Origin: an uncultured Prevotellaceae bacterium
GTDB taxonomy: Bacteria > Bacteroidota > Bacteroidia > Bacteroidales > Bacteroidaceae
Assembly: GCA_900316285.1 (NCBI GenBank)
Contig: ONCG01000009.1
Location: 1-64,000, forward strand
Reading direction: 5' to 3'
Length of the DNA: 64,000 nucleotides
Both the position numbers and the translations under genes were made by a program. Below, in pieces: positions 40,064-48,242 of this stretch. How positions within the stretch are numbered: the first letter of the stretch is position 1; every line of letters begins with the position of its first letter. The notes below the pieces were generated by a model, which did not search any database, was not told the origin of the DNA, and saw nothing but the letters and a program-made list of their open reading frames with translations.

Positions 40064-41710
40064 ATGAAGAAATTGCTAACAACTCTTTGCATGGCTTTCA
40101 TGCTTTCAACAGGAGCCGCGCTGGCTCAGGTGGCTAATTATGACGTGGTGCCCCTGCCCAAGTCAGTGACACCCATTCAGGCACCCGGATTCGTACTGGG
40201 CGAGCAGACGGCAGTGATCTATCCGGAAGGCAATGCCGACATGGAGCGCAACGCTCACTTCCTGGCCGACTACGTTTGCGAGATGACGAAGCAGATGCTG
40301 GCCTGCCAGCCGCTGGGCAAGAAGGACAAGGTGTCAAAGGTAGCGCGTGGTAACATCCTGCTCGCCCTCGATGCGAAGATTCAGCACGAGGAAGGCTACC
40401 AAATCAGCGTTTCAGCCAAGGGTGTCACCATCAGCGGAAAGACCGCGGCTGGCGTGTTCCGTGGCATCCAGACGCTGCGCAAGTCGCTGCCCGTACTCGC
40501 CGAGAAGCCACAGGCCGTGAGCCTGCCCGCAGTCACCATTGTCGACGAGCCGCGCTTCGGCTATCGTGGCATGCATCTCGACTGCGCACGCCATTTCTTC
40601 CCCTTGGAGTTCGTGAAGGAGTACATAGACCTGATTGCCCTGCATGGTATGAACCGCTTCCACTGGCACATCACCGAAGACCAGGGCTGGCGCATTGAAA
40701 TCAAGAAATACCCCCAGCTGACCACGAAGGGCGCCTGGCGCTCCGGCACGGTCATCGGACGTAACTCCGGTCTCGACGACGGCCAGCGTCACGGCGGTTT
40801 CTACACACAGGAGCAATGCCGTGAAATCGTAAAATATGCCGCCGATCGGTTTATTACCGTGATTCCCGAAATCGACATGCCGGGCCACATGCTCTCTGCA
40901 CTCGCTGCCTATCCGGAGTTGGGCTGCACGGGCGGCCCGTATGAGGTGGAACACACCTGGGGCGTATTCCCCGACGTGCTCTGCCCGGGCAAGGAGCAGG
41001 TGTTCCAGTTTGTGGAGGGCGTGCTGAGCGAAGTCATCGACATCTTCCCCTCGGAGTACATCCATATCGGTGGCGACGAGAGCCCGCGTGACCGCTGGAA
41101 GGAGTGCCCGCTCTGCCAACAGCGCATCAAGGACGAAGGCATCAAGGCTGAAGGCCGCCAGAGCGCTGAAGACCGGCTACAAGGCTACTTCACGAAGCGC
41201 GTTGAGAAGTTCCTTCACTCAAAGGGCAAGCGCCTCATCGGTTGGGACGAACTGCTCAGCTGTAACGTCGACGCCACTTCCACCATCATGTCTTGGCGCG
41301 GAGCAGAGCCTGGCGCACAGGCTGCCAAGCAAGGTCACGATGTCATCATGACACCCAATAAACCGATGTACTTCGACCACTATCAAACCGACAAGACGTG
41401 GAACGAACCTCTCTCCATCGGAGGCTGCGAGACCGTGCAGGAAGTCTATGCCTTCGAGCCCATTGCTGCCGACCTCTCGGCCGATGAAGCCCGCCACATC
41501 CTCGGCGTGCAGGCCAATCTGTGGACCGAATACATCGCTGCCAAGCAGCAAGCAGAATACCAGGTGCTGCCGCGCATGGCCGCCCTTGCCGAAGTGCAGT
41601 GGATGCAGCCCGCCAGCAAGGACTACGATGCCTTCCTCGCCCGCCTCAAACGCCTGAAAGTCATCTACGACCTGCATCACTGGGCCGTAGCCCCTCACGT
41701 CTTCCAATAG
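40064..41710 (+). CDS. Beta-N-acetylhexosaminidase (GH20)
   Basis: The 548-residue enzyme removes terminal beta-linked GlcNAc or GalNAc from glycans by substrate-assisted catalysis. It has a signal peptide (1-22), an N-terminal GH20b domain (about 25-160) and a catalytic barrel with HWHITEDQGWRIEIKKYPQL near 200 and the catalytic pair D338-E339 in HIGGDES. Length and motifs are normal. It is periplasmic or surface-exposed. The NahK-like kinase nearby could use the released sugar. Confidence 0.95.
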   Translation: MKKLLTTLCMAFMLSTGAALAQVANYDVVPLPKSVTPIQAPGFVLGEQTAVIYPEGNADMERNAHFLADYVCEMTKQMLACQPLGKKDKVSKVARGNILLALDAKIQHEEGYQISVSAKGVTISGKTAAGVFRGIQTLRKSLPVLAEKPQAVSLPAVTIVDEPRFGYRGMHLDCARHFFPLEFVKEYIDLIALHGMNRFHWHITEDQGWRIEIKKYPQLTTKGAWRSGTVIGRNSGLDDGQRHGGFYTQEQCREIVKYAADRFITVIPEIDMPGHMLSALAAYPELGCTGGPYEVEHTWGVFPDVLCPGKEQVFQFVEGVLSEVIDIFPSEYIHIGGDESPRDRWKECPLCQQRIKDEGIKAEGRQSAEDRLQGYFTKRVEKFLHSKGKRLIGWDELLSCNVDATSTIMSWRGAEPGAQAAKQGHDVIMTPNKPMYFDHYQTDKTWNEPLSIGGCETVQEVYAFEPIAADLSADEARHILGVQANLWTEYIAAKQQAEYQVLPRMAALAEVQWMQPASKDYDAFLARLKRLKVIYDLHHWAVAPHVFQ

Positions 41711-41825
41711 TACACTAGCCTTGCCCCCTAACATAGGGGGTTGGGGGTCTCGACAAAAGTCATGGGACGAAGTCACACAAACTTGGAACTAGGAACTTGA
41801 AACTAGAAACTAGGAGCTCTCACTT

Positions 41826-42482
41826 ATGGCCTTCTATCTTAACATCCTTATCGCCGCCCTCCTTGGTGGAGCCATCGGTTTCGAACGCGAATACCGTGCC
41901 AAGGAGGCTGGCTTCCGCACTCACTTCCTCGTAGCACTGGGTGCGGCACTATTCATGATACTTTCGGCTCATGGCTTCGAGGGCGTGTTCACCACCGAGA
42001 ACCACCGCCTCGACGTGTCGCGCATCGCTGCACAAGTGGTATCAGGTATCGGTTTCATCGGTGCCGGTACCATCATCTTCCAGAAACACGCCGTGCGCGG
42101 ACTCACCACCGCAGCAGGCCTCTGGGTCACCGCCGCCATCGGCATGGCTGCCGGAGCCGGCATGTATCTGCTCGCCACCGCCACCACGCTCCTCGTCTTG
42201 CTCTGCCTCGAGGCACAAAACCTGCTACTGCGCCGGCTTGGTCATCGCCACCTCGACGTGACGTTTGCCGCCACCAATCAAGACGACATCCACCGCGTGC
42301 TGAAACATCTGCAAAGTCTTGAAGGAATCGTTGTCGATAGTTACAAAATGGAAACGACTACCAAGCCACAGACGCTATACACCGTTTCCATGCAGTTACT
42401 ACTCGAGCGGAGGAAGTACCGCAATCGCATTCTCGACTTCATCGAGCAGCTGCAAGGCGTCGACGTCCTCAGTATTGAATAA
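41826..42482 (+). CDS. MgtC/SapB family membrane protein
   Basis: The 218-residue protein has the MgtC signature GGAIGFEREYRAKEAGFRTH at the N terminus and four to five transmembrane helices. GIGFIGAGTIIFQ and GLTTAAGLWVTAAIGMAAG follow, and then a C-terminal ACT-like cytoplasmic domain (about 145-215). Family members affect Mg homeostasis or bind regulatory partners. The preceding 115 bp contain a G-rich element and CTAG heptads. The gene converges on the PUL. Confidence 0.93.
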   Translation: MAFYLNILIAALLGGAIGFEREYRAKEAGFRTHFLVALGAALFMILSAHGFEGVFTTENHRLDVSRIAAQVVSGIGFIGAGTIIFQKHAVRGLTTAAGLWVTAAIGMAAGAGMYLLATATTLLVLLCLEAQNLLLRRLGHRHLDVTFAATNQDDIHRVLKHLQSLEGIVVDSYKMETTTKPQTLYTVSMQLLLERRKYRNRILDFIEQLQGVDVLSIE

Positions 42483-42507
42483 AGCCAAGTAGAACGGGCT
42501 ATCCCCA

Positions 42508-43437
42508 CTATCTAACCATCACCTTTCTGACGGTGCCATCGTCCATCCGCACGAGGTTCAATCCGCGGCGCGGATGCTGCAGGCGCATGCCATTGGCATC
42601 GTAATAGACGGGCGAGAGGGCTCGTTCGCTGAGCGAAGGCTGTGCTTCCGGGGAATGGATGCCATCGGTTTCCGACTGCTGGGCATCGGTGAGCAATTCG
42701 GCCTCGATGGTTTCGTGGAACAGGTTCACCGTGATGCGATAGGTGCCGGCCTTACTGACGCGCCACTTTGTGTCGTCGCCGCCCTGTCGCATCTGACGGG
42801 CACCGAGGATGTCCTCGTCCTGCGTGAACGGATGCAACTCGCGCGGTCCCCACGTCATCTGACCCTCCAACTTGAAGCGACCAGGCTCCACCACGCCACT
42901 GAAGATGCCGAGCTCGCCCGTCCACGTGAACACATACGGATTGTCGTGGTCGCGCTCGAAGGGCAGCATGGCATTGCGATTCCACTCCACGTTGTTCGAA
43001 CCGCCGGCAAAGGCACTGCCTGCGATGAGCACTTCGTTCCAGGGCAGACAGAGCTCGCCCCTGACGGTATGGGCTGCGGGGTCGACCAGGAAGCGATAGG
43101 TTTCCTCGCTGAACGACACCACCCAGCCGGGCTGGCTCTCATCGGAGGTGACGGTATAGCGCAAGCCGTTATTGATGAGATAGGAGTCTACAAGCTGCGG
43201 CTTCAGAAACTGCGTGACGCCCTTCTGGAACGTCTCCGTAGTTTGTATTTTCAGTTCGCCATCCTTCAGTGCCCCGGCAAAGCGGAAGAGTCCGTCGGGT
43301 CGGCGGGTGAGTTCCACACTACCCTCCTCCACGGCAGTGCCCGTTGCCCACAGGCGCTCGAAGTTCTGAGCCATAGCATCTGCAGAGAACCACACAAGGG
43401 CGATGAGCAAGATGAGGGACAAGTTATTATTCTTCAT
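42508..43437 (-). CDS. SusE/SusF-like glycan-binding protein with short sorting-like tail
   Basis: The 309-residue secreted protein has a signal peptide (1-23, ending AMAQ). Two beta-sandwich repeats resemble the C-terminal starch-binding domains of SusE/SusF (FERLWATGTAVEEGSVEL and a module ending KAGTYRITVNLFHETIEAEL). It ends YYDANGMRLQHPRRGLNLVR and a dGxxxKVMVR tail, like a shortened T9SS-type sorting end. Its start overlaps the end of the GH31 gene at 43427 by 11 bp, so the two are translationally coupled. It is the last gene of the PUL and has a paralogue at 51374. Confidence 0.8.
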   Translation of the reverse strand: MKNNNLSLILLIALVWFSADAMAQNFERLWATGTAVEEGSVELTRRPDGLFRFAGALKDGELKIQTTETFQKGVTQFLKPQLVDSYLINNGLRYTVTSDESQPGWVVSFSEETYRFLVDPAAHTVRGELCLPWNEVLIAGSAFAGGSNNVEWNRNAMLPFERDHDNPYVFTWTGELGIFSGVVEPGRFKLEGQMTWGPRELHPFTQDEDILGARQMRQGGDDTKWRVSKAGTYRITVNLFHETIEAELLTDAQQSETDGIHSPEAQPSLSERALSPVYYDANGMRLQHPRRGLNLVRMDDGTVRKVMVR

Positions 43438-45847
43438 ATCTTAGTCGTTTTTCGGTTGTTACGGTTCCATCGTTCCATGTGCGCTTAATGATATGTGGGC
43501 CGCGTGGTTTCACATCACAACGGCGACCGCTCAGGTCGTAATAGCGCTCTGCCACCACCTCGGGTGTACCCACATGGGCAATGCCCGACGCGTTGCGGTC
43601 TACCTGCACCAATATTTCGTGGTCGCAGGAGGTCGGGGCGACGTTGATGACCACCATGTGGCGATCGGCATCATAGCTCCAGTCGGTGAGCTCGGCACCG
43701 CTGATGCTCACCTGCTCCGGTCGTTCCTCGAGCAGCAGCTGCAACTCGTAGGCGCGCTGGGTGGGCATGCCTTCATAAGCGCCTTCGCGGGCACCGATGG
43801 TAACGGTCAGCGACGACGGCTCTCGCTGTTGCGTGATGAGCGTTGTGGCATAACCGTCGTGCTCGTAGTTCTGCGTGTCGCCCTCGTCCTCATAGAGCGT
43901 CGTGCTGCCATCGGCACCGGGCACCACCTTCAGCAACAAGCGGTCGGCAGCCGACTTCAGATGCTGCATGGGCGGATTGCACACAACAATGGTTCCAGCC
44001 TTGATGAAATAGGGAATCTCTTCAGCAGCATAGTTGTCGCTGATGGTCTGACCCCCACTGAGCAGACGGCTTCGGCACACGTCGTACCACTGGCCTTCGG
44101 GCAGCCACGTCTTGTGGAAGGTGCCATGCTCGCCGTTGGCCGCCGTGACGACGGGCGAAACGAGGATGTCGTCGCCAAACATATACTCCCCCTCCTGACG
44201 ATAGGCCTCGTTCTCTTCGGGCCAGTCGTAGTAGAGCGGGCGGCAGAGGCTCACACCGGTATCGTAGGCCTCGCGGCAGGCAGTGTAGATGTAGGGCATG
44301 AGCTCATAGCGCAGGCGCACACAGTCGAGCAGCGCCTGGAAGTTATCGTATTTCCAGATGCGACGCTCATTGCCTTCCTGGCTGGCACCATGAGTGCGGA
44401 AAATGGGTGAGAACACACCGAACTGCAGCCAGCGGAGCATGAGCTCCTCGTTGGTGGGGGCTATCTGCATGTGGCCGCCGAGGTCGTGTCCCCAATAGCC
44501 GAAGCAGACGTTGGAGGCCGTCGCGGTGAAATAGGGTTGGAAGGCGAGCGAGCCGAATGTGGAATAGGTGTCGCCGGAGAAGCCGATGGGATAGCGATGG
44601 CTGCCCATTCCACCCCAGCGGTGGAAGATGAACGGCCGACGGTCGGGGCGGTTCAGCCGCATGTCGTTATAGAACACGTGGTTGCACCAGAAGGTTTCGC
44701 CGAGTCCGTCGATATAATTGCTCGTGAGGTTTTGCTGCCAGTCGAGCCACCAGAAGTCGACGCCCTGTTCCTCACGTTCACGGATGATGTGTCGGAACAG
44801 TGAGCGATAGAACGTGGAGTCTTCGAGCATCCAAGGCACGCGGTCGGTGGTGAGGCCCATGTCGGAACGAATCTCCTGGAAGTGGTCCTCATGGCTTGCT
44901 ACGCCGTCGGCGGGATGCAAGTTGAGTGCCACCTTCAGCTGTTGCTGATGCATCCAGCGGATGAGTCCCTCGGGATTAGGGATGAGCTGTCGGTTCCACG
45001 TCCAGCCCGTCCAACCGTCGAGGTGCCAGTCCATGTCGAAGATCATCACGTCGAGTGGAATGTCGTTCTGATGGATTTCGGTGACAAGGTCGACGAAGTC
45101 CTGCTGCGAGTAGCGCTGGTATTTGCTATACCAGTAGCCCAAGGCATAGAGTGGCGGCATAGGCTGGCGGCCAGCAACCTTGACGTAGTCGGCAAGGGCA
45201 CCTTTGTAGTCGTGGCCATAGCCGAGGAAGTAGTAGTCAAGGGCATTGGCGTCGACGGGCTGTGCCACCCAAGGGATGCCATCAACAGAACGGTCGAAGG
45301 CAAACGAGCGCGAGCCGTCGCCGCGCTTCGCCTTTGGCGACTCGTCGAGGAGTGCCCAGCCGGCACGCGAGAGAATACCATCCTCGAGGTCCGGTCGCTG
45401 GTTGTCGCCACTGGCGGTGTCAAGGGTGCGCTTCGTGCCTTTCAGGTTGAGCGCATCTTCCTTTCCGGGATACCACGTCACTATACGACCGTTCAGCGGC
45501 ATCGTGATGCAGAGGTTGTTCGGCGACTTCAGACTGGCAGAGATGGTGCTTCCGACTTTATAGCGTAGGGTAAGTGCATCGGTCTCGATGTAGAGATAGC
45601 CATCGGCCTCGCGGGTGGTGAACTGCGGCACGGGCAACTTGCGATTGACGACGGCAAACGTGGCGCGGTCCTCGAAGCGGCTCGTGGCGCTGTATTGAAT
45701 ACGAATCATCCTGTTGGTGAGCACCGTGAAGCGGGCACGCCCCGAGGTGACGACCGCTGCGGGATCGGCCACGGGGTCGTCGGCGGCGAGGATGCTCTGA
45801 GTAGCAGTGGTCGCCAACAGGATGATGATAAGAAATAGTTTCTTCAT
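43427..45847 (-). CDS. GH31 family alpha-glycosidase
   Basis: The 806-residue secreted enzyme has a signal peptide ending SILAA. It contains the GH31 N-terminal beta domain, the catalytic barrel with DVMIFDMDWHLDGWTGW, nucleophile region DFWWLDWQQN and acid/base region IGFSGDTYSTFG, and a DUF5110-like C-terminal sandwich. The WWLDWQ form differs from the WNDMNE form of classic alpha-glucosidases, and a close paralogue is at 52279. The tail YYDLSGRRCDVKPRGPHIIK is a sorting-like end. The ATG at 45847 follows a hairpin (45856-45868) 8 nt upstream. Substrate specificity is open. Confidence 0.92.
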   Translation of the reverse strand: MKKLFLIIILLATTATQSILAADDPVADPAAVVTSGRARFTVLTNRMIRIQYSATSRFEDRATFAVVNRKLPVPQFTTREADGYLYIETDALTLRYKVGSTISASLKSPNNLCITMPLNGRIVTWYPGKEDALNLKGTKRTLDTASGDNQRPDLEDGILSRAGWALLDESPKAKRGDGSRSFAFDRSVDGIPWVAQPVDANALDYYFLGYGHDYKGALADYVKVAGRQPMPPLYALGYWYSKYQRYSQQDFVDLVTEIHQNDIPLDVMIFDMDWHLDGWTGWTWNRQLIPNPEGLIRWMHQQQLKVALNLHPADGVASHEDHFQEIRSDMGLTTDRVPWMLEDSTFYRSLFRHIIREREEQGVDFWWLDWQQNLTSNYIDGLGETFWCNHVFYNDMRLNRPDRRPFIFHRWGGMGSHRYPIGFSGDTYSTFGSLAFQPYFTATASNVCFGYWGHDLGGHMQIAPTNEELMLRWLQFGVFSPIFRTHGASQEGNERRIWKYDNFQALLDCVRLRYELMPYIYTACREAYDTGVSLCRPLYYDWPEENEAYRQEGEYMFGDDILVSPVVTAANGEHGTFHKTWLPEGQWYDVCRSRLLSGGQTISDNYAAEEIPYFIKAGTIVVCNPPMQHLKSAADRLLLKVVPGADGSTTLYEDEGDTQNYEHDGYATTLITQQREPSSLTVTIGAREGAYEGMPTQRAYELQLLLEERPEQVSISGAELTDWSYDADRHMVVINVAPTSCDHEILVQVDRNASGIAHVGTPEVVAERYYDLSGRRCDVKPRGPHIIKRTWNDGTVTTEKRLRYEE

Positions 45848-45855
45848 ACTGTAAA

Positions 45856-45921
45856 GCGCCAAAGGCGCGGTTCAAATGCGCTGCGCGCGTTCAATGTTCA
45901 AAGTTCAAAGGCGCTGCGCAC
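45856..45921 (-). repeat. GTTCAA-linked hairpin array before the GH31 start codon
   Basis: The hairpins are GCGCC-AAA-GGCGC (45856-45868), GCGC-TGC-GCGC (45878-45888) and GCGCTGCGCAC (45911-45921, paired with one G-U wobble on the transcript strand). They are separated by GTTCAA units. The last ends 8 nt from the ATG at 45847. Confidence 0.85.
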
Positions 45922-45930
45922 GTTCAAAGG

Positions 45931-48045
45931 TTATTTCACTTTCATGTGGACTTCAGCCCCTTGTTGCCATGCCGAATACTGCACGCGGCCGTTTTTGACA
46001 AAGCCAACGCGAAGAGTGCGGGGCAATGGAGCCATATTGCCTTCCGTTTGTCGAACGGCGACGGTGAGCTGGCGCTTCTGCAGCGTTGCCGTGAGCGAGA
46101 GCACACGGTAGTTGCCACTGCGGTAGCTGAAGCCGTCGCCATCGTCTTCGTAGAGCACGCTAGAGGCTTGTCCCTGCTCATCGGTGCAAACAAGCAATGT
46201 GAGCGAGTCGGTGCGGAGGGCAGTGGTGCTTTGAGCGAGATTTGCCACAGGGATGATGGAACCCGGGCGCTGGCGCATCGTGGCTTGGTAGCTGTCGGGA
46301 TGCTGTTCGAGGGTGAACGGCTGCCACGAGTTGTCCTGTGGCGATGCCACATTGGAAGCCCACGTCGGCGTAATCATCAGATCGCCGCCCAAGAGGAATG
46401 CCTTGTCCTCGCTGCGCAGCGACAGGTCGCGTGCATCGGCCATAAAGAGCGGACGCATCACGGGCATACCCGTCTGACTGGCTTCGCGGAAAGCGGTGTA
46501 GACGTATGGCATGAGGCGATAGCGGCGGTTGATAGCCGTACGGCAGGCATCGAGCACCTCAGGTGTGAATGCCCAAGGCTCCTGGTCGACGGTGCCTTTG
46601 ATGTTATGATTGCGCACGAACGGGAAGAACACACCCATTGCCGTCCACTGTGCCACGAGTTCACCTGTGGCATTCTCGCAGAAGCCACCGATGTCGGGAC
46701 CGCTGAAAGGCTGTCCGGTGAGTCCAAGCGTGAGACTCATGGGAATGCTGAGCTTCATCTGCTCAGGCGACGAGAGGTTGTCGCCCGTCCACGTGGCTGC
46801 ATAGCGCTGACCGCCGAGGAAGTTCGAACGTGAGAGGATGAACGGGCGCTTCTGCGGTTGTGCGAGCAAGAGGCCGTCGCGGCTGGCACGTACCATCTGC
46901 ATGCCATAGATGTTGTGGAAGCGGAGATGGGAAGCCTGATTCTGGGCTCCATGCTGGTTGTCGATGGGCATGGTTCCACTGGGGCCACCGAAGACGGAAG
47001 GTTCGTTCATGTCGTTCCACACACCGTCGATGCCCGTTGCCATGAAGTCCTTGTAGAGCGTGCCCCACCAGTGGCGCACCTCAGAGCGTGTGAAATCGGG
47101 GAAGTGACAGGCACCCGGCCACACATCTCCCACAAAAGGCTTGCCATCGGCGGTTTTCACCCAGTAGTCGCCGGCTGTTCCCTGGTCGTTGACGAAATAA
47201 CCCTGCTCAGCCTTCACTCCCGGGTCGATCATGTAGACTGCCTTGAAGTCGCGGCTGTGCAGGTAGTCGTTGAGGCGCTTGGGATTGGGGAACTCCTTCG
47301 GGCTGAAGGTGAAGATGCGATAGCCGTCCATATAGTCGATGTCCATCCAGATGACGTCGGACGGAATGCGGTGCTGGCGCAGCAGGTCGGCAACCTCCAT
47401 CACCCGGGTGTCGGGCTGATAGCTGAAGCGGCACTGCTGATAGCCGAGCGACCACAGCGGCGGCAGCGACATATGGCCGGTGTAGTCGGCCAACGCCTGC
47501 ATAAGCGCCTGCGGACTCTCTCGCTCGATGACGACCACGCGAAAGGCAGGACCATCGCTGTTGAAGGTCACCTGATGGTCTTCTATCGAGATGCTCTGTC
47601 GCCATGTGTTGTCTGCAATGATGCCGAAGGCGCTGCCGTCGCGGCGCAGACCCATCACCCATGGATGGCTCTGGTAGAGATGTGTACCGCCGTCGACGCC
47701 ATAGGCGGGCGTGTCGATGTTCCAGAGGCTAATGGTGCGCCCGTTGCGACGCAGCGGACCCGTCACCTCGCCTGTGCCATAGAAGTCGGCATCGTCGGGG
47801 ATGTTGATGGTCACTACGCTATGGCTGCCGTCAGAAGTGAACTGCGGGCGCACTCGCCAACTGTCGGGCAGTTGTCCGGCAGGGGCAGGCTGCTGCACGA
47901 AGATAGGCGACGGCTCATGATTGGCTGCAACGTAGCCAGCGGGATAGAACACGGCAACGCTGTCGGCAGAGATAAAAGCGGTCTGTGCCTTCGCCATGAG
48001 GGCGAGGCACAGACTGCAGAGGGTAATGATGAAACGATTGTTCAT
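45931..48045 (-). CDS. GH31 family alpha-glucosidase
   Basis: The 704-residue secreted enzyme has a signal peptide (1-20). Its GH31 motifs are of the classic type: WNDMNEPSVF with the nucleophile Asp (DGVWNDMNEPS) and acid/base TWTGDNLSSPE, plus DVIWMDIDYMDGYRIFTF. It is therefore a separate branch from the two DWQQ-type paralogues on either side. It probably cleaves terminal alpha-glucose from oligosaccharides. It lies between two hairpin arrays and 197 bp after the surface-protein gene in the same transcription unit. Confidence 0.94.
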   Translation of the reverse strand: MNNRFIITLCSLCLALMAKAQTAFISADSVAVFYPAGYVAANHEPSPIFVQQPAPAGQLPDSWRVRPQFTSDGSHSVVTINIPDDADFYGTGEVTGPLRRNGRTISLWNIDTPAYGVDGGTHLYQSHPWVMGLRRDGSAFGIIADNTWRQSISIEDHQVTFNSDGPAFRVVVIERESPQALMQALADYTGHMSLPPLWSLGYQQCRFSYQPDTRVMEVADLLRQHRIPSDVIWMDIDYMDGYRIFTFSPKEFPNPKRLNDYLHSRDFKAVYMIDPGVKAEQGYFVNDQGTAGDYWVKTADGKPFVGDVWPGACHFPDFTRSEVRHWWGTLYKDFMATGIDGVWNDMNEPSVFGGPSGTMPIDNQHGAQNQASHLRFHNIYGMQMVRASRDGLLLAQPQKRPFILSRSNFLGGQRYAATWTGDNLSSPEQMKLSIPMSLTLGLTGQPFSGPDIGGFCENATGELVAQWTAMGVFFPFVRNHNIKGTVDQEPWAFTPEVLDACRTAINRRYRLMPYVYTAFREASQTGMPVMRPLFMADARDLSLRSEDKAFLLGGDLMITPTWASNVASPQDNSWQPFTLEQHPDSYQATMRQRPGSIIPVANLAQSTTALRTDSLTLLVCTDEQGQASSVLYEDDGDGFSYRSGNYRVLSLTATLQKRQLTVAVRQTEGNMAPLPRTLRVGFVKNGRVQYSAWQQGAEVHMKVK

Positions 48046-48054
48046 AGTTCAAAT

Positions 48055-48134
48055 GTGCTGCGCACGTTCAAAAGTCGCTACGCGACGTTCAAAGTTTAAA
48101 GCGCCTGTGGCGCGTTCAAAAGCTGCTTCGCAGC
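48055..48134 (-). repeat. GTTCAA-linked hairpin array before the second GH31 start codon
   Basis: Four small hairpins follow one another: GTGC-TGC-GCAC (48055), GTCGC-TAC-GCGAC (48074), GCGCC-TGT-GGCGC (48101) and GCTGC-TTC-GCAGC (48122). GTTCAAA lies between them. Stem sequences differ but each is self-complementary with a 3-nt loop. Confidence 0.9.
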
Positions 48135-48160
48135 GTTCAAAGTTCAAAGTTCAAGATTAA

Positions 48161-48234
48161 TGTAGGGACGCGACGTGTCGCGTGCTGGAGCAAGAATTGC
48201 TAACCACATAACGCGGCACGCCGCGTCCCTACAT
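48161..48234. repeat. TGTAGGGACGCG inverted-repeat element (copy)
   Basis: TGTAGGGACGCGACGTGTCG and the CGCGGCACGCCGCGTCCCTA arm form a long hairpin around a 25-nt loop. It ends 8 bp from the stop codon of the gene at 48243. Confidence 0.85.
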
Positions 48235-48242
48235 ACTATGGT

